The notes: generated by a model from the letters alone, not told the origin. DNA of 64,000 bases from Welwitschia mirabilis (GCA_051453625.1 JBOZIK010000001.1:261937229-262001228); one strand, 5' to 3'; counted from the first letter of the stretch, positions 46,816 through 59,639 are shown. Program-made: numbers and translations.

Positions 46816-49190
46816 TATTCATGAGTCATTAAAACTTGAAAATGATAGAAGTAATTATTTTGAAAGTCTTTATACCATTGTCTATATTTTTTTTAGCTAA
46901 TTATTTTGGTAGATGTTATGCTATCACCTAAACATATTTAAAACTTACCTAATGTTTTACATTATGAAGTTATCATGACTAATAATTTTTACTTGGATAT
47001 TAAAGTGATGAGATTGAATTAACATAATATTAAAACATTCAGATATATATGAACTTCATTTTAAAGGAAGATTATTTGGTTTTTGTATTTTCTCTCAATG
47101 ATGTAAGTCTTTAGTTATTTGAGGATGTTTTTTATTATTTTTCATCTAATTTTTCACCTTTTCATCAAGAGTATGTGATCATGTGGGATTTTTTTTATGA
47201 AGTATTAAAAAAAAAGAAGTAAACAAAGAAATAGAAGAATAACCATGATCTATTATTTCTATGCTAAATACATGGTTCCCATGATGTCCTACTAGACTGG
47301 GGTAAATTTATTTAAGAGGGATCTATGGTAGTATTGGTAGTTATGGGAACTACATTAGAGGTTCAGTTGGTCATGCTTTATAGGTCCCTAATTCTCTAAA
47401 TGTGGTTACAATCCCCTTATCATAGATTAAAAATAAACTACTTCAAGGACATAAACTCAATGGTGTTCCTAGTATTATCAGAGGCATTGCTTATTTTCTA
47501 AACTCATTGATGTTACAGTATTTCCATATGATCATTTCATGTTAGAGAATTTGAGTGTGTGTTTTGGGTATGAGTAGGTGAGTCCATTTTTGAGTAGCTT
47601 TCGATCTTATCATTTTTAACTTGAAAACATTACTTACTTGACATCATTATGATTACTACCTACTTAAGTATTACTTTATGAAGTTTTTGCATTATGTCAT
47701 GAATTATTAATTAGTTAAATTTATGATTTATATCATGGGGATTTACTAGGTTTAAATTGAGAATATGTACAAAATCTTCTTAATGTTTCTAAGTTTCCAT
47801 TTTCATTTTGCTTTTCTTAGTTATTTTCTTTGATATTTTAATGTAATTGCTATACCTTTTCATCACAAATTCCTAGGACTTCATCATTTAGTAATTTTCT
47901 TATTGATTTATATTTCATAAATTTTCTTTATAGGAGTTAATATTCTTTTATCAAATACCATTTCCTTCATTTATGATGTTAAATTTTCCATCTATTATTT
48001 TTATATATTTTTGAGTTTTAATTCCTTAATTTTGTTTTTTATATTTGATGCATCTTATTTTTTAATAATTATGAGTTCATGGCATATTTTAGAATCTTTC
48101 TTATTTTGATGCATTTACCTTCTATACCATGCTTTGATTTCTTATGATTCTTAGCCATTTTCCATTTTTTGGACTTTTTGTTAACTCTTTGAGATCTCCA
48201 TAATGCTATTTGAGATTATTTTGCTGATTCTTTCAATTTTTAAATCTTTTATAAATCCCTTTGCCTTGTTGTCTAGATGACATACGCAGATGATGCTCTG
48301 ATATTTACTGAGGTGCATCATCTTTATGTTTCATTTTTTTTTCACTTCTTTCTAACCCTATTTTGTGCATGGAATACTACTTCCAGACTTGTTTATTTTG
48401 CTTACTTGTATTTAATTTGCATTTTCATCATTTTTCTTTCAATGTTAATGTAACATGGGACATATTAATTCACCTATGAGGAAGGAAGGACATCTATTTT
48501 AAGAAAAAAAAAATTAAATTTTTGAGGATTATTTTTACATTTTTATGAGACATATTTGTAATATACTTGTTTTATTTTAATCATCCATTAATTGAATGAG
48601 ATGCGTTATGGATATTATTTAGTAAAACATGTACTTAACAATAGAATACTTGTAGTTTGTTTTGAATGAATGAGATAATGTTATGAATGATTATGTTTAA
48701 TATGTTTTTTTCTTGTAGATTATGCTTAAACTTAAATTTTTGATTTATGAATATCATTTTTTGAGTTATTACTTTTTCAAATTATACATGCACATCATTT
48801 ATCTAAGTTATCATGGTAATACATTATAATGATTATTGTGTTATCACATTCAATTTCTTTTTTTTTTTTTTATGTTTAAATGTTTTAAGTCAAGGGCTAA
48901 TGCATAGCTAAGTTTTTTAATTTTATTTTTTGATGAGTATGATTATAGGTAATTAATTTTATAGATTAATTTCTAAAAGCCTATTATCCCCATTATCATT
49001 CAAATGACACACTGTATAATATCATGGTCACATTATCTACTAAGAAAAATAATTTACTTTATTTGATTTTGAGATTTGATCCTACATAATAAAATTTCTA
49101 AACTTTATTTACATATTCCTAGGTAATATTTATATTCATCAATTTGTCTCACAATTATAGTTGTTTACTAACTTTGTTAGGGAATGACAT
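46816..49190 (+). other. E2 3' region, no ORF-X seen
   Basis: T-rich region without a supported frame. The part at 47,300-47,520 matches E3 near 57,900-58,060 and E1 near 17,450 in reverse complement. A motif copy (GTCTAGATGACATACGCAGA then TGATG) lies at 48,272-48,298. None of the ORF-X peptide blocks of E0/E1 were found. Confidence 0.5.
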
Positions 49191-49207
49191 GGCTAAGTGA
49201 GGGGCTA
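49191..49207 (+). other. E2 polypurine tract
   Basis: GGCTAAGTGAGGGGCTA, abutting the 3' LTR start TGTTATGATGC. It is the least decayed copy of the tract in the window. Confidence 0.75.
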
Positions 49208-50458
49208 TGTTATGATGCTAAATTGTATGTTTTTGATGGGATATTTTGAGTAATTTTGTAGGACATTTAGGTAGGTTTAAGTAAAACATAATGATTATTC
49301 AGCGACAAGGAGAAAATCATAGTAATGTCTAAGTACCAGTACATTTGAAGTTATTTTGGAGTAATCCTAATACTTTATATTTTGAGGAGGAATTAATGAG
49401 CTTCAAGAACAATTTAACTTGATGAAGGAGCTTGGAGAAGCATGTCATTCCCTTCATCGTCTAGAGACAATACTAGATTACACTATTTGTAAGTTGATTA
49501 GGATGTTGACTGGACCAAAGATGCATGCTAATATGGATCCCTTTTGATATGGCATCATCTAAACCATCATTTGAATGACATTAAGTCTGACACCCTAATG
49601 CATCAAAATTCACTTAACTTATGGAATGTGTCATGTGATTTTTATCATTTATTAGGATTGTTTATGTGTCTATTAGATTTGCTATTATTAGAGTCTTTTA
49701 TTGTAACAAATACCTCCTTACCGTTGACTCTAATTTTATCTTCTTTGACATCGTAAAATTTCATGAAAAGAGATAAAAGTAAAAGAGGTCTATCTACTAG
49801 TTGTAGAGAGGAGTCTTTCTTGTTATTAGGCTATTTCTCCTTTATTAATATATTAATGCTTCTTAATAAAACATTGATTTGAATTTTAATGAAAATATTC
49901 TTTGAGTTTTATTTATTCATATGCCTACCCCTTATGATTTATGTTTATTATGAGTTTGTGAAAGTTTCATAATTGATATACATTATTAATGGTAACCTTT
50001 GTCAAGGTTGGAATAGTTAGTTTGTGATTTATATTGCATTACATTTTACATTTCATAGTCCAATCATTTCATATTTTCCATATTTTGTTTGATGAACCTG
50101 ATAGCCTACATTAGTTAAGGTTAGTGATAGTTTCCTTGATTGATCTAGATTATATAGGATTAATCTTGGTGATAGAGATTTGGTAGTCACATAAATATTA
50201 CATTTAGAGTAGCTTGCATTTACATTGCACTAATGTGTTTACTTTCTTACATTGTTATTTTCATTATTAAATCATAAAAAGAAAAACATAAAAATACTTC
50301 ATGAAAATCAATTCTCTAGCTTTAAGCCTATTGCCTTCATTAGATTATGACATTTAAGTTCATTCTTATCTATACTAGTCTATGTGTTTTACAATATATT
50401 TTGTAATTAATAAGATTTGATAAAGGAGGTAACATTTTCATAAATACACACTGTAATA
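49208..50458 (+). repeat. E2 3' LTR
   Basis: It starts TGTTATGATGCTAAATTG and ends CACTGTAATA, and aligns with 41,167-42,373. A motif copy lies near 49,553-49,580. The 3' border is set by alignment with the 5' LTR end and is good to within a few bases. Confidence 0.8.
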
Positions 50459-50463
50459 ATAAT

Positions 50464-51329
50464 CTATAGATAAATGAGATAAAGATGTAGCTAATTATCT
50501 AATTTTTAATTTTATGACTTTCAATGAATCATTTGTTAAATGAGGTAAAGTAATTATAAAGAAAACCAAAGAAATTTCATGAGTAGTAAATATATTTTGA
50601 GTAACAAGTGTTAAAGTAAATACATCAAATAAGATATTTTAAGTACACTTTAGTTTTGTTCCAATATTTTCCCTTATATACTCATGGGTGTGATGTTTCA
50701 AATATTTGACTATATTAAGAATTTAGTATTATAGTACCTTATTCCAAAAAAATTAACATGTTTTACATGAAAAAGTCAATGTTGCATTGTCAATGAGTGT
50801 TTATAGCTCTAATGCAACTGAATCTACCATAAATAAATCATTATAGATACATTGGTAATAGGTTTTCATATCCCTAATTCAGTTAATTAAACATAATAAT
50901 AAAGATTAAAAAATATTATAGAGAGTAAACGTTTCTTTTGATTTTTCTCTCTTTTGTTTTTAAGCACATAAAACGGTTTCATTAGCTCATTATATTAATA
51001 GAAATACAAACTTATATTGATGAATTGTTAAGAAAAAACTACAACATCAAAGTGAAAAAAACCATATTTTATTCCTTTATTTCAACTTTGATATCACAAA
51101 TGAATGTAAATTTTAATAAGAAAGCTCATTTGTAAAGATGACTTACTCTTGAAAAGAAAAGATTTATCCAATCAGAATTAAAACTTTTTAAGAATGAAGA
51201 ATACTCATTATTTTTTATATGAAAGGGCATTAGCCAAGATTAATAAGTCTGATGAATTTATTAGATTAGATGAATCTGAAAGAAATAGATGAAGATTTAC
51301 CCCATCTGAATTAAGACTTTTCAAGCTAA
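50464..51329. other. Mostly unassigned; possible downstream decay of gypsy B
   Basis: AT-rich. A word near 51,150-51,190 (ATCCAATCAGAATTAAAACT) recurs in similar form at 51,300-51,320. It would lie in the protease region of gypsy B, but no protease motif is readable. Confidence 0.35.
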
Positions 51330-53300
51330 GAAGGCTTTACTTATAACATTTGTTATTCCCTTAGTTATGCATAAGTCCTTAAATAATTTGGCATATGAGA
51401 GGACGTTCTTAATAAATTTTAAGAGAGGAATGTTGATCTTCACTTATTTGCAAATCTTAAGGAATTCTTAATTTTTATTTATTAGGTTGTCTTTTATAAG
51501 TTATTAAGGAAATAATAGAGGATCTTTATAAAGTAAAATGTGTCCCTTAAGTTTTTTCTCTACTTCCTTCTCTTTAGTGGTCCAATTAATTGAAACTTTA
51601 TTCTCAAGTGGTTAATTTTTCTCTACCTCTTGGTTGATTTTCTTTTCACTTCTAAGATGTATGACTTTGTTTTAAGTAATTTGATTTTTCTCTTCCTTTT
51701 CTATAATCTTGATACCTCAAGGATTAGGTTTAGAAGTGATGGAAATATTTCCTTTATCTTTTTGATTAAGTACATAAAGTTAGTATGTGATAGTTTTATT
51801 TAAATGTTGCACATTTTATTCTAATCTTTAGAGTGTGAATGAAGTGCTTTTATTGGTTTAATATTATTAGCTATTAATTTTAGTTTGGAATTTCATGAAA
51901 TTCTTAAGTAGCTTCCAAGGAATTTAAAAATGAAGGTACATTATTCAAACATAACAAATAATAATTAAAAGATGAAGGATAAAAATTAGAAGATGATGAA
52001 GGATATGCATTTATATGTTGGTTTGTATGTGCTTGATTATTATCTTATCTTATCTCCATGCTAACTATGGATTATTTCTTCATAAAAGGTTGTATATATT
52101 AGTGAAAGGATTGTTTACTATTTGGTTTTACCAATTTGATCCTATAATGTTAACTTGCTCCTTGATTACATCTTGGAACATAGGGATGAAAGGGTATTTA
52201 TTAGTCTCATGTGTATCTACATAACATATAGAACATTTAGTTTTTACAACTATGAGCTTAGGATAAGTACTAAGTAATTCTATTTTTTTAAATCTTATCT
52301 AATTTTTTTTTTACCTCTAAATTTTTAGGATCCTTAAAGATTATAGTGGATTTCATGGCGTGATGAGATTTCAAAGGCTTACTAGTATTTTTCCCATTTT
52401 TTGTTTTTTTAAAAATGGTATCCAAAAATTTTCACACTCAACTATTACAAAGTCAAGGAAACTTCCTCTACACATCATTTCTACAATTTTCTTATGATTA
52501 GAGGAAAGTACTTCATAAAAAAAGCTTATAATTTATCTACGTTCATAACCATGTTTAGGGTATTTAAGTAAGAGTTCTTTGAATCTCTTAATTTTAATGC
52601 TTTTTAATTAAAATATTATCTCTCTTCTAAAAGCATTAATTTTATGACGAAATTTTTTTAATTATACATCAATTTAAGTTTATCTAAGCTTTTATAGACA
52701 TAGGCTTTAATGTGCATAATTCAAACTTAGATTTTTCTTTAATGAAGAAGAAAACTAGGATTAACCTAAATGCATTTGAAGTGTTGGAATTTCATGGAAT
52801 AATGGATAAAATAAATTCAAAATCCTTAATATTGAGGTATGAATATTTAGAATCTAAACCATGAAAATCAAGTAAAAGTTAAATCATAGCTGGTTTAAAG
52901 CCTATCCTATGAGAATTATGAGATTAAATGATACATGAAGGAGATCTAGAAATTGAGGCTAGGTTATTGGTTGAAAGAAAGATTTAAATAAAAATTGGAT
53001 TGATAGTAAAATTGATGATTTTAAAATAAATAATTATGGTTTTGGGCATCTAACTAATTATTTTAATTCATGTTATTAGGATCATCATATGGTATTTCTC
53101 TTGATATAAGTTTTGTAAAGTCTTTACCTCTATTTTTGGTGCTAGAGTCCATTTTTGGATTAGGAGAGATTTGATGAAGTCCACTGTTAGGTATATAATG
53201 CCAATTCATGTGATATTTTAGAATATCAAAGATTTTCATAATGTTATAGAATTCAAAAGAATTAGAAACATAAGTTGAACAAAGTTTTATGTAAAGCACT
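51330..53300 (-). pseudogene. Gypsy B: gag and gag-PR linker remnant of a second gypsy family
   Basis: On the minus strand, 53,300-53,070 has a 78-codon open stretch. Then about 52,580-52,430 reads FKELLLKYPKHGYERRQIIS, SFFYEVLSSNHKKIVEMMCR and GSFLDFVIVE, the 'RFKELL..CP.HG......FY.GL......V....GGSF' end of a gypsy Gag. Further down, about 51,545-51,375, pieces read KDPLLFP, EFLKICK, KINIPLLKFIKNVLSYAKLF and KDLCITKG, the linker before the protease of Athila/Tat elements. The wording differs from the E1 family, so this is another family. No pol was found downstream before E2 ends at 50,458. Confidence 0.6.
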
Positions 53301-53938
53301 AGTCAAAAGAGAGAAACTAATGTAAGAAAATTATGGGATTAAAAAAAAGAAGAAAAAGAAAAGGATTAAGGTAATAAGTAAGTGAAAAAATAGGAAAACA
53401 AGATGATATATAAAATTGTATGCGAAAACATAAAATGAAATAAAATACAATGCAAAGCAATGAAAGAAATGACAATGTAGTACTAAAAGTAAAAATGAAA
53501 TAGAAAAATAAAAATAAAATAGAAATAAATTAGGCTTCTTTAATGTCTTTGATGTCTTCAAAACCTATGAAAATAGAAAAAAATAAAGAGATGAAAATAA
53601 ATGAGAAGAAAATATAAAAACCTTACACAAATATTTTATCCTTCAATGAAAGTGGAAACGATATTATAGGAAAATAGTAAAACTAAATGAAAAATTGCAA
53701 GCAAAGAAAAAAGACCAATTTGGATTCCATCAGAGATGGACTACTTACTAGAGAGGTATTAAAATAGAAATTAGTAAATGAAAGCTACTAAAATGTAAAT
53801 GAAAACAAGGAAAAACAAGGGAACTAGAATGGATTAGAATAAGAGAAAATAAAGGGAAATAAAGAAAAAGAATAGAAATGGAAATGATAGAAATGAAAAT
53901 AACTATACATGCCTCAATATAGTTATCATGTCATTAAT
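53301..53938 (-). other. Purine-rich low-complexity leader of gypsy B
   Basis: The plus strand is full of AAATGAAA, GAAAATA and AGAAAT words with almost no pyrimidine tracts. It lies between the primer site and gag of gypsy B. Confidence 0.5.
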
Positions 53939-53956
53939 CCCTAATAATGAAACCAA
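53939..53956 (-). other. Gypsy B primer-binding site
   Basis: The minus strand reads TTGGTTTCATTATTAGGG, again a decayed tRNA-Asp-type site, followed by ATTAATGACATGAT. It fixes the 5' LTR of gypsy B just to its right. Confidence 0.6.
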
Positions 53957-53961
53957 AAAAA

Positions 53962-54148
53962 TGTTTATGGAGAAACATGACTATGCTTGCATTTATATTT
54001 ATGTATGGTAATTTCAAGATTACTTTAGGAATATAAATCTTGCATGGTTAAATCTAAATTTTACCAATAATAAATAGGAATTCCATATATTTTCTTCTTT
54101 AAATATTTTTCATATTATTATTATGGAACTTTTCTTAATAATTCACTT
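53962..54148 (-). repeat. Gypsy B 5' LTR, truncated by E3
   Basis: It begins on the plus strand with TGTTTATGGAGAAACATGAC and aligns for about 130 bp with 28,801 onward. It ends where the E3 LTR starts at 54,149, so E3 probably inserted into it. The remaining LTR part would lie beyond 64,000. Confidence 0.5.
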
Positions 54149-55560
54149 TATTGTGGTGTATATTTATGAAATTGTTACATTTGTAAGTAAATCCTATTAA
54201 TCACAAATATTTACACAAACCAAATACTAGTGTAGATGAGACTTAATCCAAATGTTAGCATTTGTTGAAGGCAATAGGATTAAAGTTAGGGAATTTATTT
54301 AAGCAATGTATTTTTGTATTTTTCTATTTAAGTAAAATTAAAATAAATAATAATGCAAAAAACCAATGCAAGATAAACACTAATGAAATGCTTATAATGA
54401 AATGAAAATGAAAAATACTCCAAGTAAAATATCTATTCAACTACTAACCACTATCATTAAGACCAGCCCTTAAAAATCTAAATCAATCAAGGAAAACTAT
54501 TACTAGTTCTTAACCAACATAAGCTATAAGGTACATCAAATAGAATATAATGAGATGTAACTATTATGCTATGAAATGCAAAATTAAATTTANNNNNNNN
54601 NNNNNNNNNNNNNNNNNNNNNNNNNNNNNNNNNNNNNNNNNNNNNNNNNNNNNNNNNNNNNNNNNNNNNNNNNNNNNNNNNNNNNNNNNNNNCCAACATA
54701 ACTATAAGGTACATCAAATAGAATATAATGAGATGTAACTATTATACTATGAAATGCAAAATTAAATTTAGTACAAGAACTAAACTAACAATTTCAACCT
54801 TAAAAAAGATCGTCATTCATGATCTATATTAGCTATGAAAATGTCACAAAATCATAACCAATATAAACCATAAGGGAGATTCACATAATAAAACTAAAAT
54901 AAAATTTTCATTAATGTCACACCAACATCCCATTACAAAGTAGTAGTACCTCAATGAAGGAGACATACTCCAATAACAAGAAAGACTTCTCCTAGCAATA
55001 ATGGATGGGGCTCCTACCATTTAATCTTATGTTAAAAGGTTTTCAATTGTAAAGGTAAATAAGTAACATTCTAATAATAAAAGACCTAACAACTAGTCAA
55101 GATCTTAGCAGTGTCAAAGATGGATGCATGATACATTTGTTAAGTTAAGTTTGATGCATTAGTGTAAAAATAGGTGTAGTATCATCTTGTCTCTCATTCA
55201 AATGATGATGGAGATGATGCCACATTAGAAGAAATTCATATTAATGTCTAGCTTAGTTTAGTCAACATCCTTGTTAGATTTCTTATGTAGTAATCTATAA
55301 TAGTCATCTAGATGATTAAGGGGATGATGGGCTTTTCAATTCTTCTATTAAGTTAAATTAGCCTCATAAATTATTAACTCCTCCTTAAAATGCTAAGTAT
55401 TATAGTTTATCTAAAATTCCTCCAAATGTACTAATAATTTCATGTTTTCTTGTTATTTGTTTGGCTCTTAGTAACCATTAATTTGTACTTAAACCTATCT
55501 AAATATCCTATAAAAAACTTAAAATAACATATAAAATACATATAGTTTGGTATCACAACA
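54149..55560 (-). repeat. E3 3' LTR
   Basis: The plus-strand ends are TATTGTGGTGTATATTT and TTTGGTATCACAACA. It aligns with 62,611-64,000 and, less closely, with the E1 LTRs. It contains a 79/78-bp duplication around a 100-N gap. Motif copies lie at 55,186-55,226 and 55,303-55,331. Confidence 0.8.
54514..54770. repeat. 79-bp duplication around a 100-N gap
   Basis: 54,514-54,592 and 54,693-54,770 differ by a one-base indel and one substitution and flank exactly 100 N. Confidence 0.85.
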
Positions 55561-55577
55561 TAGCCCTCTATTTAGCC
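55561..55577 (-). other. E3 polypurine tract
   Basis: The minus strand reads GGCTAAATAGAGGGCTA, next to the 3' LTR start TGTTGTGATACC. Confidence 0.7.
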
Positions 55578-58189
55578 TTATAAGTCCATGTAAAAGTAGG
55601 TTAATAACTACAATTGTGAGTCAAATTAACTAAGATAAATGTTAACTAGGAAAATATCAGTTAAGATTAGAAAATCTCATGATGTAGAATAAAATGTTGT
55701 AATATTATAAATTGGATGTTTTACCTTTACTATAATCTTTTATGTAGTCTAGATAAAAGAGGGGATGATAAGCTTTAAAAATTGGACTTGAAAAATCAAT
55801 TGTCTGTGAACATGCTCATCAGAAAAAAAAATTAGAGATCATGAAAAATTATGTGAGCCTCATACTTAAAATGTATAGCACATTAAAAAATAAAAATCAA
55901 AAAAGTCATCAAAAGATAAAATTATAATAACTCTAATAAATGATGTTCATATTTAATAAAGAAAGAATGATAAATTAATAATGTTATATATTTGTCTTTG
56001 AGCTTTAAAATATAATCCATAAAAAAGGTAAATATCTAATCAATAATTTAAGACATCACTCCCTTCATGATGCTATAGTAAAGTCTACATGAGAGCTCAT
56101 AGGTAGAAGCGGAAAAGGAGGATGCTCTTCTTCATTTATAAACTACATATTGAGAGCCTGCTAAAATGGTATATGTAGAGGCCAACTAAAAAATACCCAT
56201 AAAGCATATCATAAAAATAATATAAAATTATAATTAGACTAGTACATCACATGANNNNNNNNNNNNNNNNNNNNNNNNNNNNNNNNNNNNNNNNNNNNNN
56301 NNNNNNNNNNNNNNNNNNNNNNNNNNNNNNNNNNNNNNNNNNNNNNNNNNNNNNNNNNNNNNNNNNNNNNNNNNNNNNNNNNNNNNNNNNNNNNNNNNNN
56401 NNNNNNNNNNNNNNNNNNNNNNNNNNNNNNNNNNNNNNNNNNNNNNNNNNNNNNNNNNNNNNNNNNNNNNNNNNNNNNNNNNNNNNNNNNNNNNNNNNNN
56501 NNNNNNNNNNNNNNNNNNNNNNNNNNNNNNNNNNNNNNNNNNNNNNNNNNNNNNNNNNNNNNNNNNNNNNNNNNNNNNNNNNNNNNNNNNNNNNNNNNNN
56601 NNNNNNNNNNNNNNNNNNNNNNNNNNNNNNNNNNNNNNNNNNNNNNNNNNNNNNNNNNNNNNNNNNNNNNNNNNNNNNNNNNNNNNNNNNNNNNNNNNNN
56701 NNNNNNNNNNNNNNNNNNNNNNNNNNNNNNNNNNNNNNNNNNNNNNNNNNNNNNNNNNNNNNNNNNNNNNNNNNNNNNNNNNNNNNNNNNNNNNNNNNNN
56801 NNNNNNNNNNNNNNNNNNNNNNNNNNNNNNNNNNNNNNNNNNNNNNNNNNNNNNNNNNNNNNNNNNNNNNNNNNNNNNNNNNNNNNNNNNNNNNNNNTCC
56901 CTATAAATAGAATCTTTTCTAAAAAACATTGAAAAATATGTTATGATCTCCTTCACATATGATTCAATACTTCTTGTATTGCATTAACAATAGAAGAAAA
57001 TGATGAGATTGTATTTTAAGTGTCATCCACCTATGTCATTTAAACAACTAAGCAGATGATAGGCCTTTAAAAAAATTAGAAAAATTAAAGTTTAAGTAAA
57101 GAAAATTAGTTAGGAAGAGTAATAGGAAATCCTTAAAAAAACTATGATGAAGTATAAAAAAAGGAAAAAGATAAGAATCATGATGAATAAAGCATGATAG
57201 AGAGGAGAACTCAAATAAAAGAATGAAGTATTATGATAAAGAAATGAAAATGCACCAACTAGGAATAAGTGATGCAAAATAAAATTAGCAAATGTGTTCA
57301 AACACAAAATTATTATAGGATATCAAGTAAATGTGTCGAAACTCAAAAAAATTCTAAAAGAATAAATGTGAAAATTTATCATTTAATAACATTGTCTATC
57401 TAAATTCTAAAAAGAAGGTCAACTATTATGGATAAATAAGAAATAGTATCATTGAAAACAAAAACAACAACAAAACTACTAAATTATTAAGTCCTATGTA
57501 ATGTGATAAAAACATATGAAAATAACTTTGAAATACCAAGTAAAATAACTAAGAAAAAGAAAATGAAAATAGACAACTAGAAACATGAAGAAGATATTGT
57601 ACCTACCCTAAGTTCTAACCTAATAAACCCCTTTGATAGAAATCATAAAATCACGTGATTAATAATGCAGGATATAATGTAAAAAACCTCATAAAGTACC
57701 ACTTGATAAGTAGTGATTATGATGATGTCCAGTATATCTAATCTTTTTAATCAATGAATAATAAAATCAAAAACTACTTTGAAACATACTCGCCTACTTA
57801 CATCCTAAGACACACTTAAATCCTCAAAAGTAAAATGAGCATGGGGGATTACTAAATGCACTAAGAGTCTAATAAATATGAAATACCTCTGCTGACATCA
57901 AGAACATTACTAATTCCATAACATTAAAGTATTTATTACTAATCCCTGATGAGAGGAGTCCAAGCACAATCAGTGGAGGAAGGACATGTAAAACATAACC
58001 AACTAATCCCCAGAGGAGTACCCATAGCTACTAACATTGCTAAAGATCCTTCTTAGGAAAATTTAAACCAGTGTAAAAGAACATTATATGATAATCATGT
58101 ATTTAGCACATAAACAATAGATCATGATAATTATTATTCTTTTCTATTTTTCCTCTTACTCTTTCTTCCCTCTTCTCTTTTTCTTTATA

Positions 58190-58192
<3 letters not shown>
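55578..58192 (-). other. E3 3' region, no ORF-X seen
   Basis: A-rich non-coding region with a 643-N gap (56,255-56,897). It matches E1 near 16,670-17,600 and E2 near 47,300-47,520 at 57,890-58,110. A motif copy (GTGTCATCCACCTATGTCAT then GCAGATGAT) lies at 57,022-57,062. ORF-X blocks were not found, though the gap could hide some. Confidence 0.5.
56255..56897. other. 643-N assembly gap in E3
   Basis: It lies in the 3' region of E3 at about the place where ORF-X stands in E1, so absence of ORF-X from E3 is less certain than from E2. Confidence 0.8.

Positions 58193-58262
<70 letters not shown>
58193..58262. repeat. (TC)35 microsatellite running into a gap
   Basis: Seventy bases of perfect TC repeat end at a 182-N gap (58,263-58,444), so the true tract is probably longer. 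E1 has only a short CT/T-rich run at the matching place (about 17,610-17,640). Confidence 0.9.
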
Positions 58263-58689
58263 NNNNNNNNNNNNNNNNNNNNNNNNNNNNNNNNNNNNNN
58301 NNNNNNNNNNNNNNNNNNNNNNNNNNNNNNNNNNNNNNNNNNNNNNNNNNNNNNNNNNNNNNNNNNNNNNNNNNNNNNNNNNNNNNNNNNNNNNNNNNNN
58401 NNNNNNNNNNNNNNNNNNNNNNNNNNNNNNNNNNNNNNNNNNNNATGAATGTCTTAATATTAGATGAATTCAATATTATCACTTTGAAATGTCCAAGTAA
58501 AAGATTACTAGTTATGATGACTTCATAGAATAAAACATAGATCAAGTTAAATATGTTCAAATGATAGCATTACATCCACCAAAGAAATCCACTAAGGAAT
58601 AATTCAAATAATGGTAGGGGAAAGTCCTCTTCATGGAGGGAAACTAATAAGACAATTGCTTCTATCATGTTTGAAGTTTAATCGATACG

Positions 58690-58815
58690 TGTTTCATATA
58701 GTTTCAAACTTTATCCACTAACTTTCTAAAATCACCAATTTTCAAATTTAAAATCTCAACTAAGCCCTTAGAATGTAATTTCTCTAAAGAATAAGAACTA
58801 GACCATGTGACAAAC
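58690..58815 (-). pseudogene. E3 integrase C-terminal tail
   Basis: The minus strand reads TWSSSYSLEKLHSKGLVEIL, NLKIGDFRKLVDKV, then NYMKHVSI after a stop. It matches E1 (KILDLETRDIQKVNGQ) and E2 (EKLHSNGSIEIFDLN). The F-K-V-N-G-Q block is altered to FRKLVDKV. The integrase core is absent upstream. Confidence 0.6.
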
Positions 58816-58899
58816 AATTAATAAATTATAAAGGATACATATGCAATTTTTAGAGGTATCAATTCGTAGTACATAACATACCAATATAACATTTTTAAC

Positions 58900-59600
58900 T
58901 TCATAAAATCCTTTATAACATAAGAGATAAAGAGTTCATATAAGTTTTAAAAGAATAATCTTATATCAAACTCATGGTATGAATAACTTCAAATATCAAA
59001 ATATTGATATTAAGAATGAAATAGCTTAATGGTATTATTAAGAATCTAAAAATTTTGAGAAAGCTTCTTAGGATGAATTATTAGTGTAGGTTTAACATAC
59101 TCAAGAGGATTTCTAGGTTTCAACTTTAGTCATGGATTATTAAGAAGATAACGTTTTTCAAAATTTTAAAGTTCAAGATATCCCAAGTCATACTTTTGAA
59201 AAGAATTATCATTCATGACATAAGCTAAAATGGGCTTAGTAGAAGAGGAAGGTTGTCTCTTGAATATCTTTAAGAGAATGGAATGAAAAATCATAGGAAG
59301 ATTCTTTAAGTTAAATTATTGCATTGAAAATAATAGATCTAGTTTTTGTCAAGTCCAGTTAAAATTCCATGGGTTATTCATTATTCCTTCTCTCCTTATT
59401 GTTTTATTTATCTTTATTTTATTAAATACTTTCTATACTTTTCTTATCAATAAGTGAATTCTTCTTTTCTTCATTATATGTATTATTAATTTATTCATTT
59501 TTTATTTTTTTCTACTATTGTCTGGATGTGTCATCTAGATAACTGAATAGGATGAAGCCTCTTATCAAAATGTTTCTCAATTAACTTCACATGTTAGACT
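58900..59600 (-). pseudogene. Segment Y of E3: unassigned, shared with E2
   Basis: Partner of 45,740-46,460. Minus-strand pieces include VKLIEKHFDKRLHPIQLS, YDLGYLEL-like, RNPLEYVKPTLIIHPKKLS, IKLFHSQYFDI and a GFYEVKNVILVCYV string. It starts with a motif copy (59,519-59,556) right after the protease tail. No known family was recognised. Confidence 0.45.
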
Positions 59601-59639
59601 TCTTTCTAGTTTACAAGTTTCTCTTCTCCATCCTTATGA

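Larger units (their letters stand above)
41167..50458 (+). mobile_element. E2: Athila/Tat-type gypsy element lacking RT, RNase H and integrase core
   Basis: Plus-strand element of the E1 family with two ~1.2-kb LTRs, a primer site, gag, protease, the unassigned Y segment, an integrase C-terminal tail, a 3' region and a polypurine tract. From 45,612 to 49,207 the sequence is free of N, and no RT, RNase H or integrase core can be found, so their absence is not a gap effect. The flanking 5-mers, gcaac (41,162-41,166) and ataat (50,459-50,463), are not identical, but each mismatch is G or C on the left against A or T on the right. The LTRs differ by roughly 20-25% by eye, so it is old. Confidence 0.8.

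Noticed and set aside
47220-47600. Relatively GC-richer stretch in the E2 3' region as a possible gene
   Set aside because: It aligns with non-coding 3' regions of E1 and E3 and has no consistent frame.
53331-53561. 76-codon Phe/Leu-rich minus-strand frame resembling membrane segments
   Set aside because: It lies in a purine-rich low-complexity leader of gypsy B. Composition alone gives a Phe/Leu-rich reading.
58124-58560. 134-codon frames rich in SLSLSL or RERERE
   Set aside because: Products of the (TC)n microsatellite plus an N run, not a protein.
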